Positions 32,441-44,600 of a stretch of DNA of 64,000 nt are shown piece by piece. Source of the stretch: Gibbula magus. Taxonomy: Eukaryota; Mollusca; Gastropoda; Trochida; Trochidae. Position 1 is the first letter of the stretch. Every line of letters starts with the position of its first letter. Under the pieces are notes generated by a model. The model was not told the DNA's origin. It made no database searches and saw nothing but the letters and a program-made list of their open reading frames with translations. The translations under genes and the position numbers were made by a program. The stretch lies in contig OW388296.1 in assembly GCA_936450465.1 (NCBI GenBank), positions 47,629,750 through 47,693,749 on the forward strand. The letters run 5' to 3'.

Positions 32441-33880
32441 GTCAAGAAAATACGATCACGTATCACGGAGCGGTTGCTCGCTGTCTGGAGCTAGGGTCAC
32501 GCGCTGTTTGGAGCTAGCAAACGGTGTTTGCATATAGCGCCCTATGAGATAATGTTATAGATTTCAAAGCCAATTGTTCGTCTTTGATGCGGTTTTGCAT
32601 TTTAAAACTTGTATTTTAGCTTTGCTATTGACTTATGTTGGTCTATTATATTATCAGTATTATTTGCTATGACTGATATAATTTAATGTGTCGAGATTCA
32701 ACTATTTAATGGAGCAAAAATTAAACTGTAACTAATTCGTGAATCACCGGTAGACTGAAGCCACACACACACACGCTCGAACGATTGTATCTTTGACAAA
32801 ATTTGTTTTAAATGCAATGTTGATGGACAAGTTTTTGTAAATAATATTGAAAATGTATAGTACACTTTCTCAAGCGAGTATTTTTTGAGATTATGTCAAA
32901 ATCGGGTTTTTTCAATACCCGATCGGGGACGCGGGTGAAGCCTCCTGAAATCGGGTAAACCCGCCAGAATCGGGTAAGATGCCATGTATGCTATTTTGTA
33001 CATTGAAGATCACAATTTTGAAATTCATTTTCCTGGGAAAAAAAAGGGTTGTAAAATATTTTCCATATATTTCTCGACAGTTCAGCTTGATCACCAAGGC
33101 ATAGGGTACATAATTCAGATGCCATTCAAGATGATTATTGTTGATGAATATTAAAAATATTTTCATGACAGTTGTTGTTGACATGAATCTCCCAGAGATT
33201 GTTTTCCTTTTTGCCAATGACACAGAACGATGAATCTTTGAATCAGTTTTAAAAAGCGTTCAACTAATCAAAAACCTTCAACACTACTAAATCTGTCGAG
33301 AATTCAAAGCAAAAATGTGTCATTGTACATTTCAGAGTTTTGCTCAAACCAAAAACATCATAGGTTTTTAACCCAAAATTAAAAACCTTAAAATATAAAT
33401 TCAAAGTATTCATTCAAGATATAACAATACAAACATGCTAGAGAAAACCTTATAAGAAGTGAAATTGTAAAATATTAAAAAATTTGCCTGAGATGATATG
33501 ATGAAATTAAACAATGAAAGGATTTCTAATAAATTATTTCATTTCAGCCCTGGATAATTCTATACAAAACATTCAATCTAAAGCCCAAACTCTACTATTA
33601 AACATACCAATATACATATAAACAGGTCACTTACATATCCAACATATATGCAAAAATATTTCATGAATATAAATACTTTTTCAGCAAGCTCCGCTTTTTA
33701 AAAGTTAAGTCAATATTCTACATCGTCAACAGTCATACATGCCATGTAATAAATGTCATCCAAATATATTTCCATGCAAAAGGCAAATTCATTATTGTGA
33801 ACATTTACCAACATGAACAATTATCATAAATTGAAATGAACGGCTTTGATAAGTGTCAAAACAAAATATCTGGTGATTTA
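32441..33880. other. Intergenic, short low-copy repeats only
   Basis: A stretch at 32890-32985 has three diverged ATCGGGTAAACCCGCC-type units. No gene is seen. A 103-codon minus-strand frame (32912-33223) is not supported by any motif. Confidence 0.45.
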
Positions 33881-33926
33881 AATTTAAATATCTCGGATTG
33901 CATATTCATCCCCAATTGCTAAATAC

Positions 33927-34152
33927 CAACTTCCTAATGCAAGGCATAACTCTTGCCAGTCTCCATTACTGGCTGATTTAGGCCTTGCAGTATTTCCTTG
34001 AGATCTCTGTGCTGGGAAATCCGGGTCCACTATGCTTTTCAGGTGCAGCGACTCACTATCTTGGCACGGCAAAGAGAGGGAAATACTGCAAGGCCTAAAT
34101 CAGCCAGTAATGGAGACTGGCAAGAGTTATGCCTTGCGCTTGGAAGTTGGCC
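33927..34152. mobile_element. Foldback element with about 75-bp arms, copy 1
   Basis: CAACTTCCTAATGCAAGGCA, CTCTTGCCAGTCTCCATTAC and GGCCTTGCAGTATTTCC on the left return as near-perfect reverse complements on the right, around a loop of about 75 bp. AAATAC precedes and follows the element, a possible 6-bp target duplication. It sits in a fragment of MITE family D (TCATCCCCAATTGCTAAAT at 33907). A second copy is at 60810-61030. Confidence 0.88.
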
Positions 34153-35058
34153 AAATACATGACAATTAATAGTTTTCTGTGAAAATCAAGCAAGGGCTAT
34201 ACACGGGCAGGTGTTGAAACTACACATTCCATGTATACTAGTTAGTTGACTCACTATTCACTACCATCCCAATTTTTTCTTTCTGTTTGCTTTAGAGAAG
34301 TTTCAAATGTTAATTTGGCTAATTGGTGAATGCCAGTTGTGTTACATTGTCCACTTTTCAAGAAAAATATCACTGCTAGACACCATATTGTCACAATACT
34401 GAACCAATTAGCATCAAAGTGGAAATTTCACAGACAGTCAGAACACTATTAAAACTGTAACACAAATGTGACTCCAACAAAATATTTAACTTTAAGCATC
34501 TTAGATAATTTGCAAAATGGAATATACAACCTCATGAAAAGAAGAAAGTGCACCATACTTTGACAATTTTAATTCATTTAAATTTGATTTCATGGCTATT
34601 TTATAATTTACCGCTACTCTTACATGTTCTAAAAAAAATAATTTTTTTTACAGAAAATGCCCCAAATTTGTACATATCAACCAAGCATAGTCATCCAATA
34701 CAAATATTTCATGGATTTCAATAACATTCACACATAACCTATATTTGGAGAACCCATCCACGGTAACCGAGGGCAACAGTCCGATCACCTTGATCCCAGT
34801 TATCCTGCTCCATCAGGGTAATTCTCCATGGCTACCACAAATCCAATGATTGCATGAAACCCTTACAGCTTGTATCACACTATAAATAATCAGCCAATGA
34901 AATTACTTAAAATCTAGCAGTATTGGCAATGCTCATCGAGACTGTTGAGTAATCATCGAATTCAATTCACGATATTACATTGGCTGACGTTATAATGCCA
35001 TAAGCAGTGATACATCACAAGCCAGTTATCTTGGGTAACCGAAGATGAATTATTAGGG
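34153..35058. other. Intergenic, nothing recognised
   Basis: AT-rich sequence downstream of eIF4E3. No exon or repeat family was identified. Confidence 0.45.
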
Positions 35059-35262
35059 TACCATATTTCCTCAAATACAACCCGGATCTCGAATAGACGC
35101 CAGGGGGTAAGGGAGTACTGAGGTAAATGTAACCCAGGTCTCAAATATTACTTTTTCATTCATACTTTATTTCCTCAAAAAGAACCCGGGTCATGATTGC
35201 ACCGGGGGTAAGGGGGTGCTGGAATAAAAAGAACCGGTGGTTGTATTCGAGGATATACGGTA
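35059..35262. mobile_element. MITE family E (TACCGTATTTCCTC...), copy 1
   Basis: TACCATATTTCCTCAAATAC and the right end reading GTATTCGAGGATATACGGTA are inverted repeats. Between them lie AACCCGG, GAATAGACGCC and AGGGGGTGCTG blocks shared with copies at 37624-38167 and 59395-59724 and with fragments near 55.3 and 63.85 kb. Confidence 0.85.
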
Positions 35263-35586
35263 AGTAAGACATTTCATCAACTTCAGCAACATACACGCGT
35301 CAAGATTCAATATTAGCGGCAACATGAGAATAGCACTTCTAACAAATAATGATGATAGCTAAGCCATTTTCACTTTGATCAAATCAGAAATGTTACGAGA
35401 CATTTTTTAGATGCATAATCCGCCCATGTTTTCTATGCAATTGGCAGAGTCTTTGTCAGAATTAAGCTCAAGTCTATCATCAAATCAGAGTTGATCTTGG
35501 AGCTGGTAGTTGATTTCTAAGCTGTAGGATGATATCTCAAAGCTGTAAGCTGATATGAACAACGATATTTACCTACACGGGAAATA

Positions 35587-35639
35587 TTATCTAATCTTGA
35601 ATGCTTTCTCTTTCTCAAAGGCTTCGTGTGACTGAAAGG
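35587..35639 (-). CDS. EIF4E3 exon 7 and stop
   Basis: The acceptor on the minus strand is TTCTTTTTCAG. The exon completes Ala in phase 1 and reads [16 protein letters not shown] before TAA (35587-35589). The HEAFE block corresponds to the HHAFE end of vertebrate eIF4E3. Confidence 0.85.
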
Positions 35640-38600
35640 CTGAAAAAGAAAGAATTTTTACAAATATACATGATAAAATCTTATGGATTTGGCTTCTGAA
35701 ACCCATAAAAAGATATCAATTATGTTGTTTTTTTATCATTTACTCATAAGAGACTTTTCACTTTTTAACATAGCCAAATGGACTATCTATATTTCTTTTG
35801 ATTTGAATATCAAGTACCTGATATGAAGCAACTGAAATCCTGGCATGGAAGAATTGAAAACCTGGTATGGAATAACTGAAATCCCGGTATGGAAGAATTG
35901 AATACCATGTATGAGATAAATTAAATCCCGGTATGGACGAAATGAAAACCTGGCATGGAGTAACCTTAATCCTCTCATTGGAGAATTGAAAACCTCTCAA
36001 TAGTTCAATGGCTTCAACGACAAAACTGATAATAATGGTCCAAATTTTTTATTTTGTGACATCGATCCACATTGTATCCTCAAAGTACTTAATGGATTAG
36101 TAAAACACTCAATTTGCCCTCAAAACTCTATGTGGAGTATACAATCCGCATGCGCTGAGTCACTTCACATCTCATCTAATAGTAATATTACCAGGTACCC
36201 AGGGTACTGCTGGGTGGACAGAGGAACATGTTGATCAAAGCCAATTACTCAGGATCTTACCATAAACCTAACAACTTATGGTTCAGTACGCAGCAGAGAA
36301 TAAATACTTCTCAGGATAGCCAGGTAACACAGTGGGTCATCCATCCAGAGACAAACCACAGCTTTTGTTGCTGAACTTCAAAGGGTGTAATTGTACTACA
36401 CAGCTCACTGCATGCAAGTCTGACCGACCACAAGGATGACATCATCTTTAGGTCTATGATTCATTCTGTTTCGGGGGTGTGATATTGGTTAGTGCATTCG
36501 GCTTTGGATCAATTTGAATCCCACCAGGAACTCACAAACTTTGTCTGGTGTAGAGAACTGTGCAAAATGGAGTGAGGTTTGGGTGCAATGCTACCCTGAT
36601 TTAAGGCGCAGTACCACCCTTGGTTCACTAGTCCCATCTTATACCCACAGGTTTCACCGTAACGCATAGCCACAAAGGCAATGAGGGCTTTCTTCCTGCA
36701 ATAATACTAGCAGCCGTTATACAAGAGTCATCAGAAGATGACATATCCCACCTGTCCCACATAATTTGTAAAATACATCTTTGACAGATAATTGTATATC
36801 AATTACTTCAGTTAGGGGGTAATACACATGCTGAATTTCAGGCATGATAAAGGGTTTTGGAGTTCTACTACAGAAGCAGACCTATCCCTGAACAAAGTCC
36901 AAATCCAATGAGTTTTGATGAAAACGAAAGAAAAAAAAATATTCAGAAATCTCAAAATATCAAAAGGCACCACTTCAGTTAGTTGGTAATACACATGCAA
37001 ACTTTCAGGAAGATAAGATGAATCGTTTTGGAGCTGTGCTCCGAAACGAACCTATCTCTGAACAAAATCCAAATCCAACACGTTTCTATGGGGAAAAAAA
37101 AAAAATTTTAAATTTGAAAATATCAAAAGGCACCACTTCAGTTGGTGGGTAATACACATGCAAAGTTTCAACCAGATATCATGAACCGTTTTCGAGTTCT
37201 GCTCTGGAAACGAAATGATTACGGACAGACGGACAAAGGGACAGGGAGATGACTATATCCCATGGTATTACATACCGTTGGGATAATAAGTGAAATACTC
37301 ATGAAAGCTGTGTTAAAACTCCAAATCACCTCACCTCCCCTCTGTGTGTGTCACAACAAGGAAATCACCATGGCAACCATTAACTTACCTTTATAAAAGA
37401 CTGTAGTGAAAGTGACTTTAGGTAGGAGCTGTTTGATTTTGCTGATGACGGTTGAGGATTCTGCACAGGCTGCTCGTGTGTTCCAGATCTGGATGATATC
37501 ATCTCGGTCTCGTATACCCACGCTAACTCCCCCGATCTCATCATCTGAAATTGGTGTTTTATTTAGATAACTTAGGATTGAGTAGAGATAGGAAAGAATT
37601 TTTGATAATCCATAAATGAAAACTACCGTATTTCCTCTAATACAACCCGGGCCTCCAATACAACCCGGGGAGTAAGGGGTGCTGAGGTAAATACAACCCG
37701 GGTCTCTATTAGAACCCGGGTTTTATGTAACAACTGAATACTCTGTGTTGCAATATAAAATAGCTCAGGGGAAATAGGCCTATTGGTGTGACCGTGTGAG
37801 ATTCAACATAACATGTCCATGATAACAAATATCCGTCTTGTTCAGTTAATTCTCCTTCTACAATGCAAGTTGATAACCAAAACAGTTCACACCAACTGAA
37901 TTATGCTGGGATTAATGAGAGTGTGGGGTAACTCCCCATCCATCTATAAACAAAGTGAATTTCAGCAGAAATGCCACGAGATATGTAGTACAAGATCACT
38001 AATTTTACCTTTACAATAAGTCACCCCAAGAAGATTTATAAATGCCAATTCATGTCTGAAAAAATATAACCCGGCCTCCAATACAACCCAGGCCTCTAAT
38101 AGAACCCGGGGAAAAGGGGGTGCTAAATGAAATAGAACCCCGGGGTTGTATTCAAGGAAATACGGTAGTCTTGTGTATAGTCTAGTCATAGTGAAATTTA
38201 ACAAAACACATCATTATCATCCGCACATCTGCATTCTATCTCTATACTCAAGTTCTTTCCTTCCACATAGCTTCTTTTCTAAAATCATTTTCTTGTGCGA
38301 GTCAAGAGAATCCTTAACATCAACAGCATGAAAATTTGCAATCAATATCAAAATTAATACCCAATAAAAACTCATCACTTCTCGCGGAACTGAATACTTT
38401 CCTGACAGTACTTGAAACCAAATGAATGACCCTGTTCAGAGGAATTAAATCTGCTGAATAGTTCATATTGGGATTCGAACAGGTTCTATAGATTCCTTGC
38501 CACAAGGTCTGAGGACACCCTGTATAGGCACGTGTTCCGTACCAATTTAGCGCAGACAAAGCCAGGTCAAATAGCTCACAAATCATAGTTTTTAAACGGT

Positions 38601-41600
38601 CGCCGTTTTGAAAGCAATAGGAACAGACAAAAGGATAGCTGTTTGGAGTTATATGCCCATAGATTCTTGCACCAAAAACTTTTGTTGGAGGTCTTGTGAT
38701 TGATTAACTGAATTGCGTCAGAACATGCAAGCATACAGGCTATTATCAGACAGTTTTGCAAGGAAGCCTCCAAACGGTATGAGTTTGTATCACGATAAAT
38801 GTACTATTTTGCAACTTTTATTCCTTATTTTAATCCGACTGACAAGGTCACTGACTGAACAGCTGGACTTGATTGCAACTAATTGCAAGAAAACTGTCCT
38901 TTTAGAACAGGGGTTACGTAATAAGAATTGACTTAAGTTACCTCAGTGGCAACTACAACCAAAGTCTTGCTCCAGTCTCTATCACTGGAAAATTTAAATT
39001 TGCTGCATTTTTAATTAACGTTTCTATGCTAGCATAGCAACACACTGCATCTGAACTTAAAAGTGCATGCTGCAATGCTGACACAGAAAATATCACAAAG
39101 TGCAGCAAGGCTTTAATTAGCTATTGATGGAGACTGGCACAAATTTTGACTTGTATTGTGGTAGCAGCTACCTCTGTGACAAAATGGGAACTATGATGTT
39201 CTCACCTTCCACCATACAGTCAGCTAGTTGTTCTCCTATAGCAGCTAGAAGTAGTTCCTTCCATACTGTTGCCTGAAATTATTAGAAAGCAACAGAGGTA
39301 CATCAATATATGCGTTATGAGGGAAATAATTTATAGGATACCCAGAAACATTACTTGATAATAGTCAGTGCTCCAAATAATTTTTGGACCTATTGGGTAT
39401 TTATCCCTTGCTCCCCATCGCTCAGATTCATCGTAATCTAAAACAGAGATGCATCGGTTTACATGTCAAAGTCTGATGTAGAGCTTTGATATACGTTCGT
39501 GACAAGTTTATGTTAAAATACACTAGTGTCCTAACGTGCGTACAGTACGAAATATATATTGATTCTTTTGAGTTTTAAATAAAATGTCTGCGTATCCTCC
39601 TCCTAGTTTTTTCATTAATTACGTTTTTATTAATTTCATTGCGTAAAATATGCAGATACGCAGCTTATCTGGAGCACTGAATTGTTACTAGATGTCCCCG
39701 TTTGTATCTTGCTGGAGAAAATACTGAAAGAAAACTCATTTTATTTTTCAGCAGTAGCAACATATTATCCTACAAATAGAGCCCCTGTCTCTGTAGCTCG
39801 TTGTGATTTGCATGGTTTATTATCTAAGGTTGAAAATGTACAAACAAAATTATATTATATTATATTATCATTATTATATAAAAGTAATACATTTAAATTT
39901 GTTGTACCAAAATGCCATCAATGGCATTAAAAATAGCTAAATTATCACGTGCCTACATGGACGCCATGTTTGGTTTCTAATACTCACTGTGTCATGTTTG
40001 TGACACTTGAGTCTCCAGTGGCCTCCTTTACTATTGTACTCGTCTTCCCTGAAACATTGGAAATGCTGGCTTATTTTTTATGACCCAAAACTGTGTTCCA
40101 CAGGAGATATTGCTTGTGTGGGATCAAGCGATATCTCCTAGGAGATATCGTTTTGGCAGTTGATTTTGGACAATGCCCTGTCACCGTCAACTACATGACA
40201 TCACAATGCTTTTACATCATCAAGTAATGACATCACAATGCTATGACATCATAATCCTGATGATGTCACAATCCTATGAATCTCACCTTTGTGTCTTCTG
40301 ATATCAAATATATCAACACTCGTTGATAAAAGTAAACATATCCTCGGCAAGCCTCAGAAGACACGTTGGTGAGATTCTCTATATCTCAAATAAGGTATTA
40401 TGACACTATCTTCGCTAGGGGTGAAATGGTGCAGAACACTCATTTCGGTACATTATTGGTTTGGTTTTAAGCCAAGAATACAATATTTTGGAGTAAAAAA
40501 AAATAATCTTGATGATAAGTCCAATGAAAGGAAATTTGGAAAACATGCAAATATTAATAAAATTTGATTTAATTAATAATATAAAATATTGTGTGTCGTA
40601 CAAACTGAAAATACACTTTGATGTATGGTTCACTCAACTGAAAGCAAAATACTGTGGTCCAATCAATGTAGTTGCGAACATAGGCTATCCAGCACACCTA
40701 CAAAGGGAGATAACTCACCAGACTGGTCGTGTTGTGTGGCGCATGAGATGATAGCTGTATCTAGTTGAGAGTTCGCTTGCATCTGGTATGTTGTTATACA
40801 CACTCCAGAAACCCTGCAAATAAACAAAATTTCAAATGTATAAATAATAATTTAAAACCATACTGAGTGACAACTAATATTTATGTTAACAAACACTGGG
40901 GTACCTTGTTTTGCTGAAAAATTACATTTCACGTCTAAGATTTATTCCTTTTCCTTTGACAAAGATTTCGTTCTCTGATAACTATCTACGTTTTTTTTAC
41001 AATATAAGTGGGTTGATATGGCGAGACAGGAAATCCTGATACCAGTTTTACCTGGAGAAGTTACCAGTGACATTGTATTTATCATGATACATGAATGGCC
41101 AGGTTTCTATTCCAATATAAGTGACGTCTTTGGAAGAACAAGAGATACTTCTGGTTAAAGGTCTGACAATTTGTACATCACATTCGGCAATAAGTTGCTT
41201 AGATACTACAGCGTATTATTTCATAATGAAATAGGTCATGAACAATTCTAAGACACCACATTTTGTCTATGACATTGGAAGCTAAATACAAGAAAAGTGG
41301 AGAGCAAGTGTATGTTTCATAGCAGAATTTACCATATTTTTCTCAATTTTATGACTTGAAGCCGTTGTCCTGCCTATATCATCCTACCGGTGTGATTTCA
41401 ATTCCATACATTTCAAATATAACAAAATAGGGGGGAGGGGAAGGCGTATCCAAGGGGAATATGCGGTTGGGGGTGGGTCGAAATCTGGAGGATCCACTAA
41501 AGGATACTAGCGGGTACGCTAATGCGGTTCAACACTAGTAAAGGTATACAAAAATAGAGCCATGGCCTCTGTAGCTCATCAGGAAATAATAAGTGGGGTA

Positions 41601-44600
41601 TGTTATGGAGTGGACTTTATAGCAATGGTCAGATAATGGAATGTAGTAATAAGAATCTAGGTAGTGAAACGATTAAAGCAGTTTAAAAATATTTTGTTAC
41701 CATAACTTTGCCAATCTGCTATATATATGTGTTGAAAGAGCAACACAAAACTTGGAAATAAATTGCTGGTATCAAACATATAATAATGTGGTGGAGAGAT
41801 CATACTATTTTTTAAGATCGTACACACATTATATAATAATGAATATACCGGGTACAATTCTTTGCATACAATTCACCACTGTCAGCTATTGCAATAATGG
41901 CCTGGGGCTGTAGAAGAAAATGAAAAAAACCTTTTAAGGTCATGACCCCTGCTAATTATTATCAAAATTGGTTACACATAAATCAACATTCGTTATGAAT
42001 ATCATACACCTTTGCATTATATTGTTTTAATTCTTAATTGCATTATGGCAATACCAACATTATTACATAATGAATAGGAGCCTCAGTTTTTGAAAATCCT
42101 AATTTTTTTATAGGCTCCATTTCAATACTTAATAAATTGGTGAATTTTTTTTAGTAAATTCTTTTTCACCATTTCTTATAGGCTCCTTTTCAATATTTGA
42201 TAAAATGGTGATATTCTATGAATAAATTCTTTTTTAGAGTCAGTGGAAGACTAAAGCAGTCTCACGCACAGTCTATGATAACACAGTGCTGCACAGTAGT
42301 TTGAAGTAACCTGAAACCTCTGTGTAACTATCAGTTTTCATCCTTCTGCCAGGAAGAGGTCAACACAATGCAATTACATAACATGCAGACACTGGACTCA
42401 CAGCCGGTAAAATTTATATGTTCGATGCAGTTTTTCCTACAATTAATTATGTTTCTGTACTGGAGAAGATGATGAAAATAGGTGTGATGTCACAATCTCA
42501 TATAGCTACTTCTTTTATAGTCCTATGTTATCACCAGTCATCACTAGTCATATTCAGTTCACATATCTCATGTAAAATGAAAAAATTTAATTCCTCTTCA
42601 AGTTATTCCTTCAAAGGGTATTCAATAGTTCTCATTTCAAATAGATTCACATTAAACATGTCCATGATGTAGACATCTATCTCATTTCTTGTTCCTATTG
42701 AATAAAATTAACTGCAAAGTTAATAGAAAACTAAATCAGTTTTAAAGTATAAAATATGATATAAATAAGGTATACCAAATTGACCCGTACTGGAAATTCT
42801 CATTAAATAATTAATTAATTCTCCAAATAATTACACAATATCATGTGATATTAAAAAACTCCATTATTTACTCTTAAATTACAAAGAACATTATATTAGA
42901 TTTAATAAAGGTTTTTGTATTAAGTCTTTAGAATACTTTCAGACTTATGTACCTTTATCAGCAAATTCACTTGCAAAATACAAATAATTACTCATATGTG
43001 AAATGTGAGACAAAGATAAAATATGACTTATAATTTTTGTTAGACCTCCAATTCTAAGTTTTTAATTCTCAATATCTCTTTTTCATCAGACATATTATAT
43101 TCTCAAAGCACATGTTAGAACTCTCACATCAGAAAGATGAAATGCCTTTAACTCAGCTGTTGTCTTTAAAATTACCTCCCTTACCTTCTTACTGATTGAA
43201 GTGCACATATAATCTCAGAAAGATGCTGTAAACTGAAATAGGCTTTTAGGTTATGATCCCTGTGACCCATATTTGGGGTCACAGACTCACCAAATTTACA
43301 ATTTAGAATCCCTTACAGCCAAGGAGTCTGTACATAAAATTTCAGCTTGCTAGAGCCATTGGGACTGGAGATGAAGATGAAAATAGCATTTTAGGTCATT
43401 GCCTCTGTGAACCAATATTTGGGGTCTCACTGTCACCAAATTTACAATTTAGAATCCCCTTCAGTCAAGGAGTATGTACATAAAATTTCAGCTCTCTACG
43501 TTCATTGGGACTGGAGAAGAAGATGAAAATAGTTTTTTTTTAGGTAATGACCCCTGTGAGCCACACTTGGGGTCACAGGGTCACCAAATCTACAATTTAG
43601 AATCCCTTTCAGCCAAGGAGTCTGTACATAAAATTTCAGCTCTCTGGAGTCATTGGTTCTGGAGAAGAAGATGAAAATAGCTTTTAAGGTTATGACCCCT
43701 GGGGCCCTTATTTGGGGTCACAGGGTCACCAAATTTACAATTTAGTATCCCCTTCAGCCAAGGAGTCTGTACATTAAATTTCAGCTCTCTGGAGTCATTG
43801 GTTCTGGAGAAGAAGTCGAAAAAGCGAAAAGTTTACGGACGGACGGACAGACGGACGGATGGACGGATGGACGGACGCCATCCCATGCCATAAGCCCATC
43901 GGGCCTTTCAGGCCAGATGAGCTAAAAAGGGGGGTGTAATCGCCAAACAACAGAGAGACGACAAGAGGAACATAAGGGTAGTTTTGTATTACGTTTCGGG
44001 GAGCGGTTGCTGTCTCTCCATCAGACCCTCATCTCACCCGTCTGATGAAGGGGAGCAACCGCTCCCGAAAACGTAATACAAAACTACCCTTATGTTCCTC
44101 TTGTCGTCTTTCTGTTGTTTGGCGGATACACCCCCCTTTTTGTGTACAAATATAATAAAGTAAGGTAATGTGCATATTGTATATACGTCAAATATTGCAT
44201 TTATTGTACATGATTTTTGAAAAGCATATGGAGTGTATCCTATCCATGTTGATGACACTTGGTATATCTCTTATGGAAGTAAAAAATTTAAACATTTACC
44301 GTATGTTGTTAACACAGTATTTCAAGGGCACTCTATCCTCTATAGAACATTATATTTATATCATGATGGAATTGATGTATCAATTAAATGAATCGATAAA
44401 TCATTATCAGTATTGTAGATAATTGCATATAGTTTCTATCAACTGCAAAAATCATCAAACATGACATCCATCGAAAGTTATACCTAGAGACAAAGATGAC
44501 TTACGAGGGGCGTTCAATAAGTGTTGCAACTTCAATATAAAACCAACTCGCGTAGTCAATTTTTTACTTTTATTTTTCAATATAGTTACCCTTCACCTCA

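Noticed and set aside
35758..36000. Overlapping minus-strand frames rich in aromatic residues
   Set aside because: They come from the 28-30-bp minisatellite in the last eIF4E3 intron.
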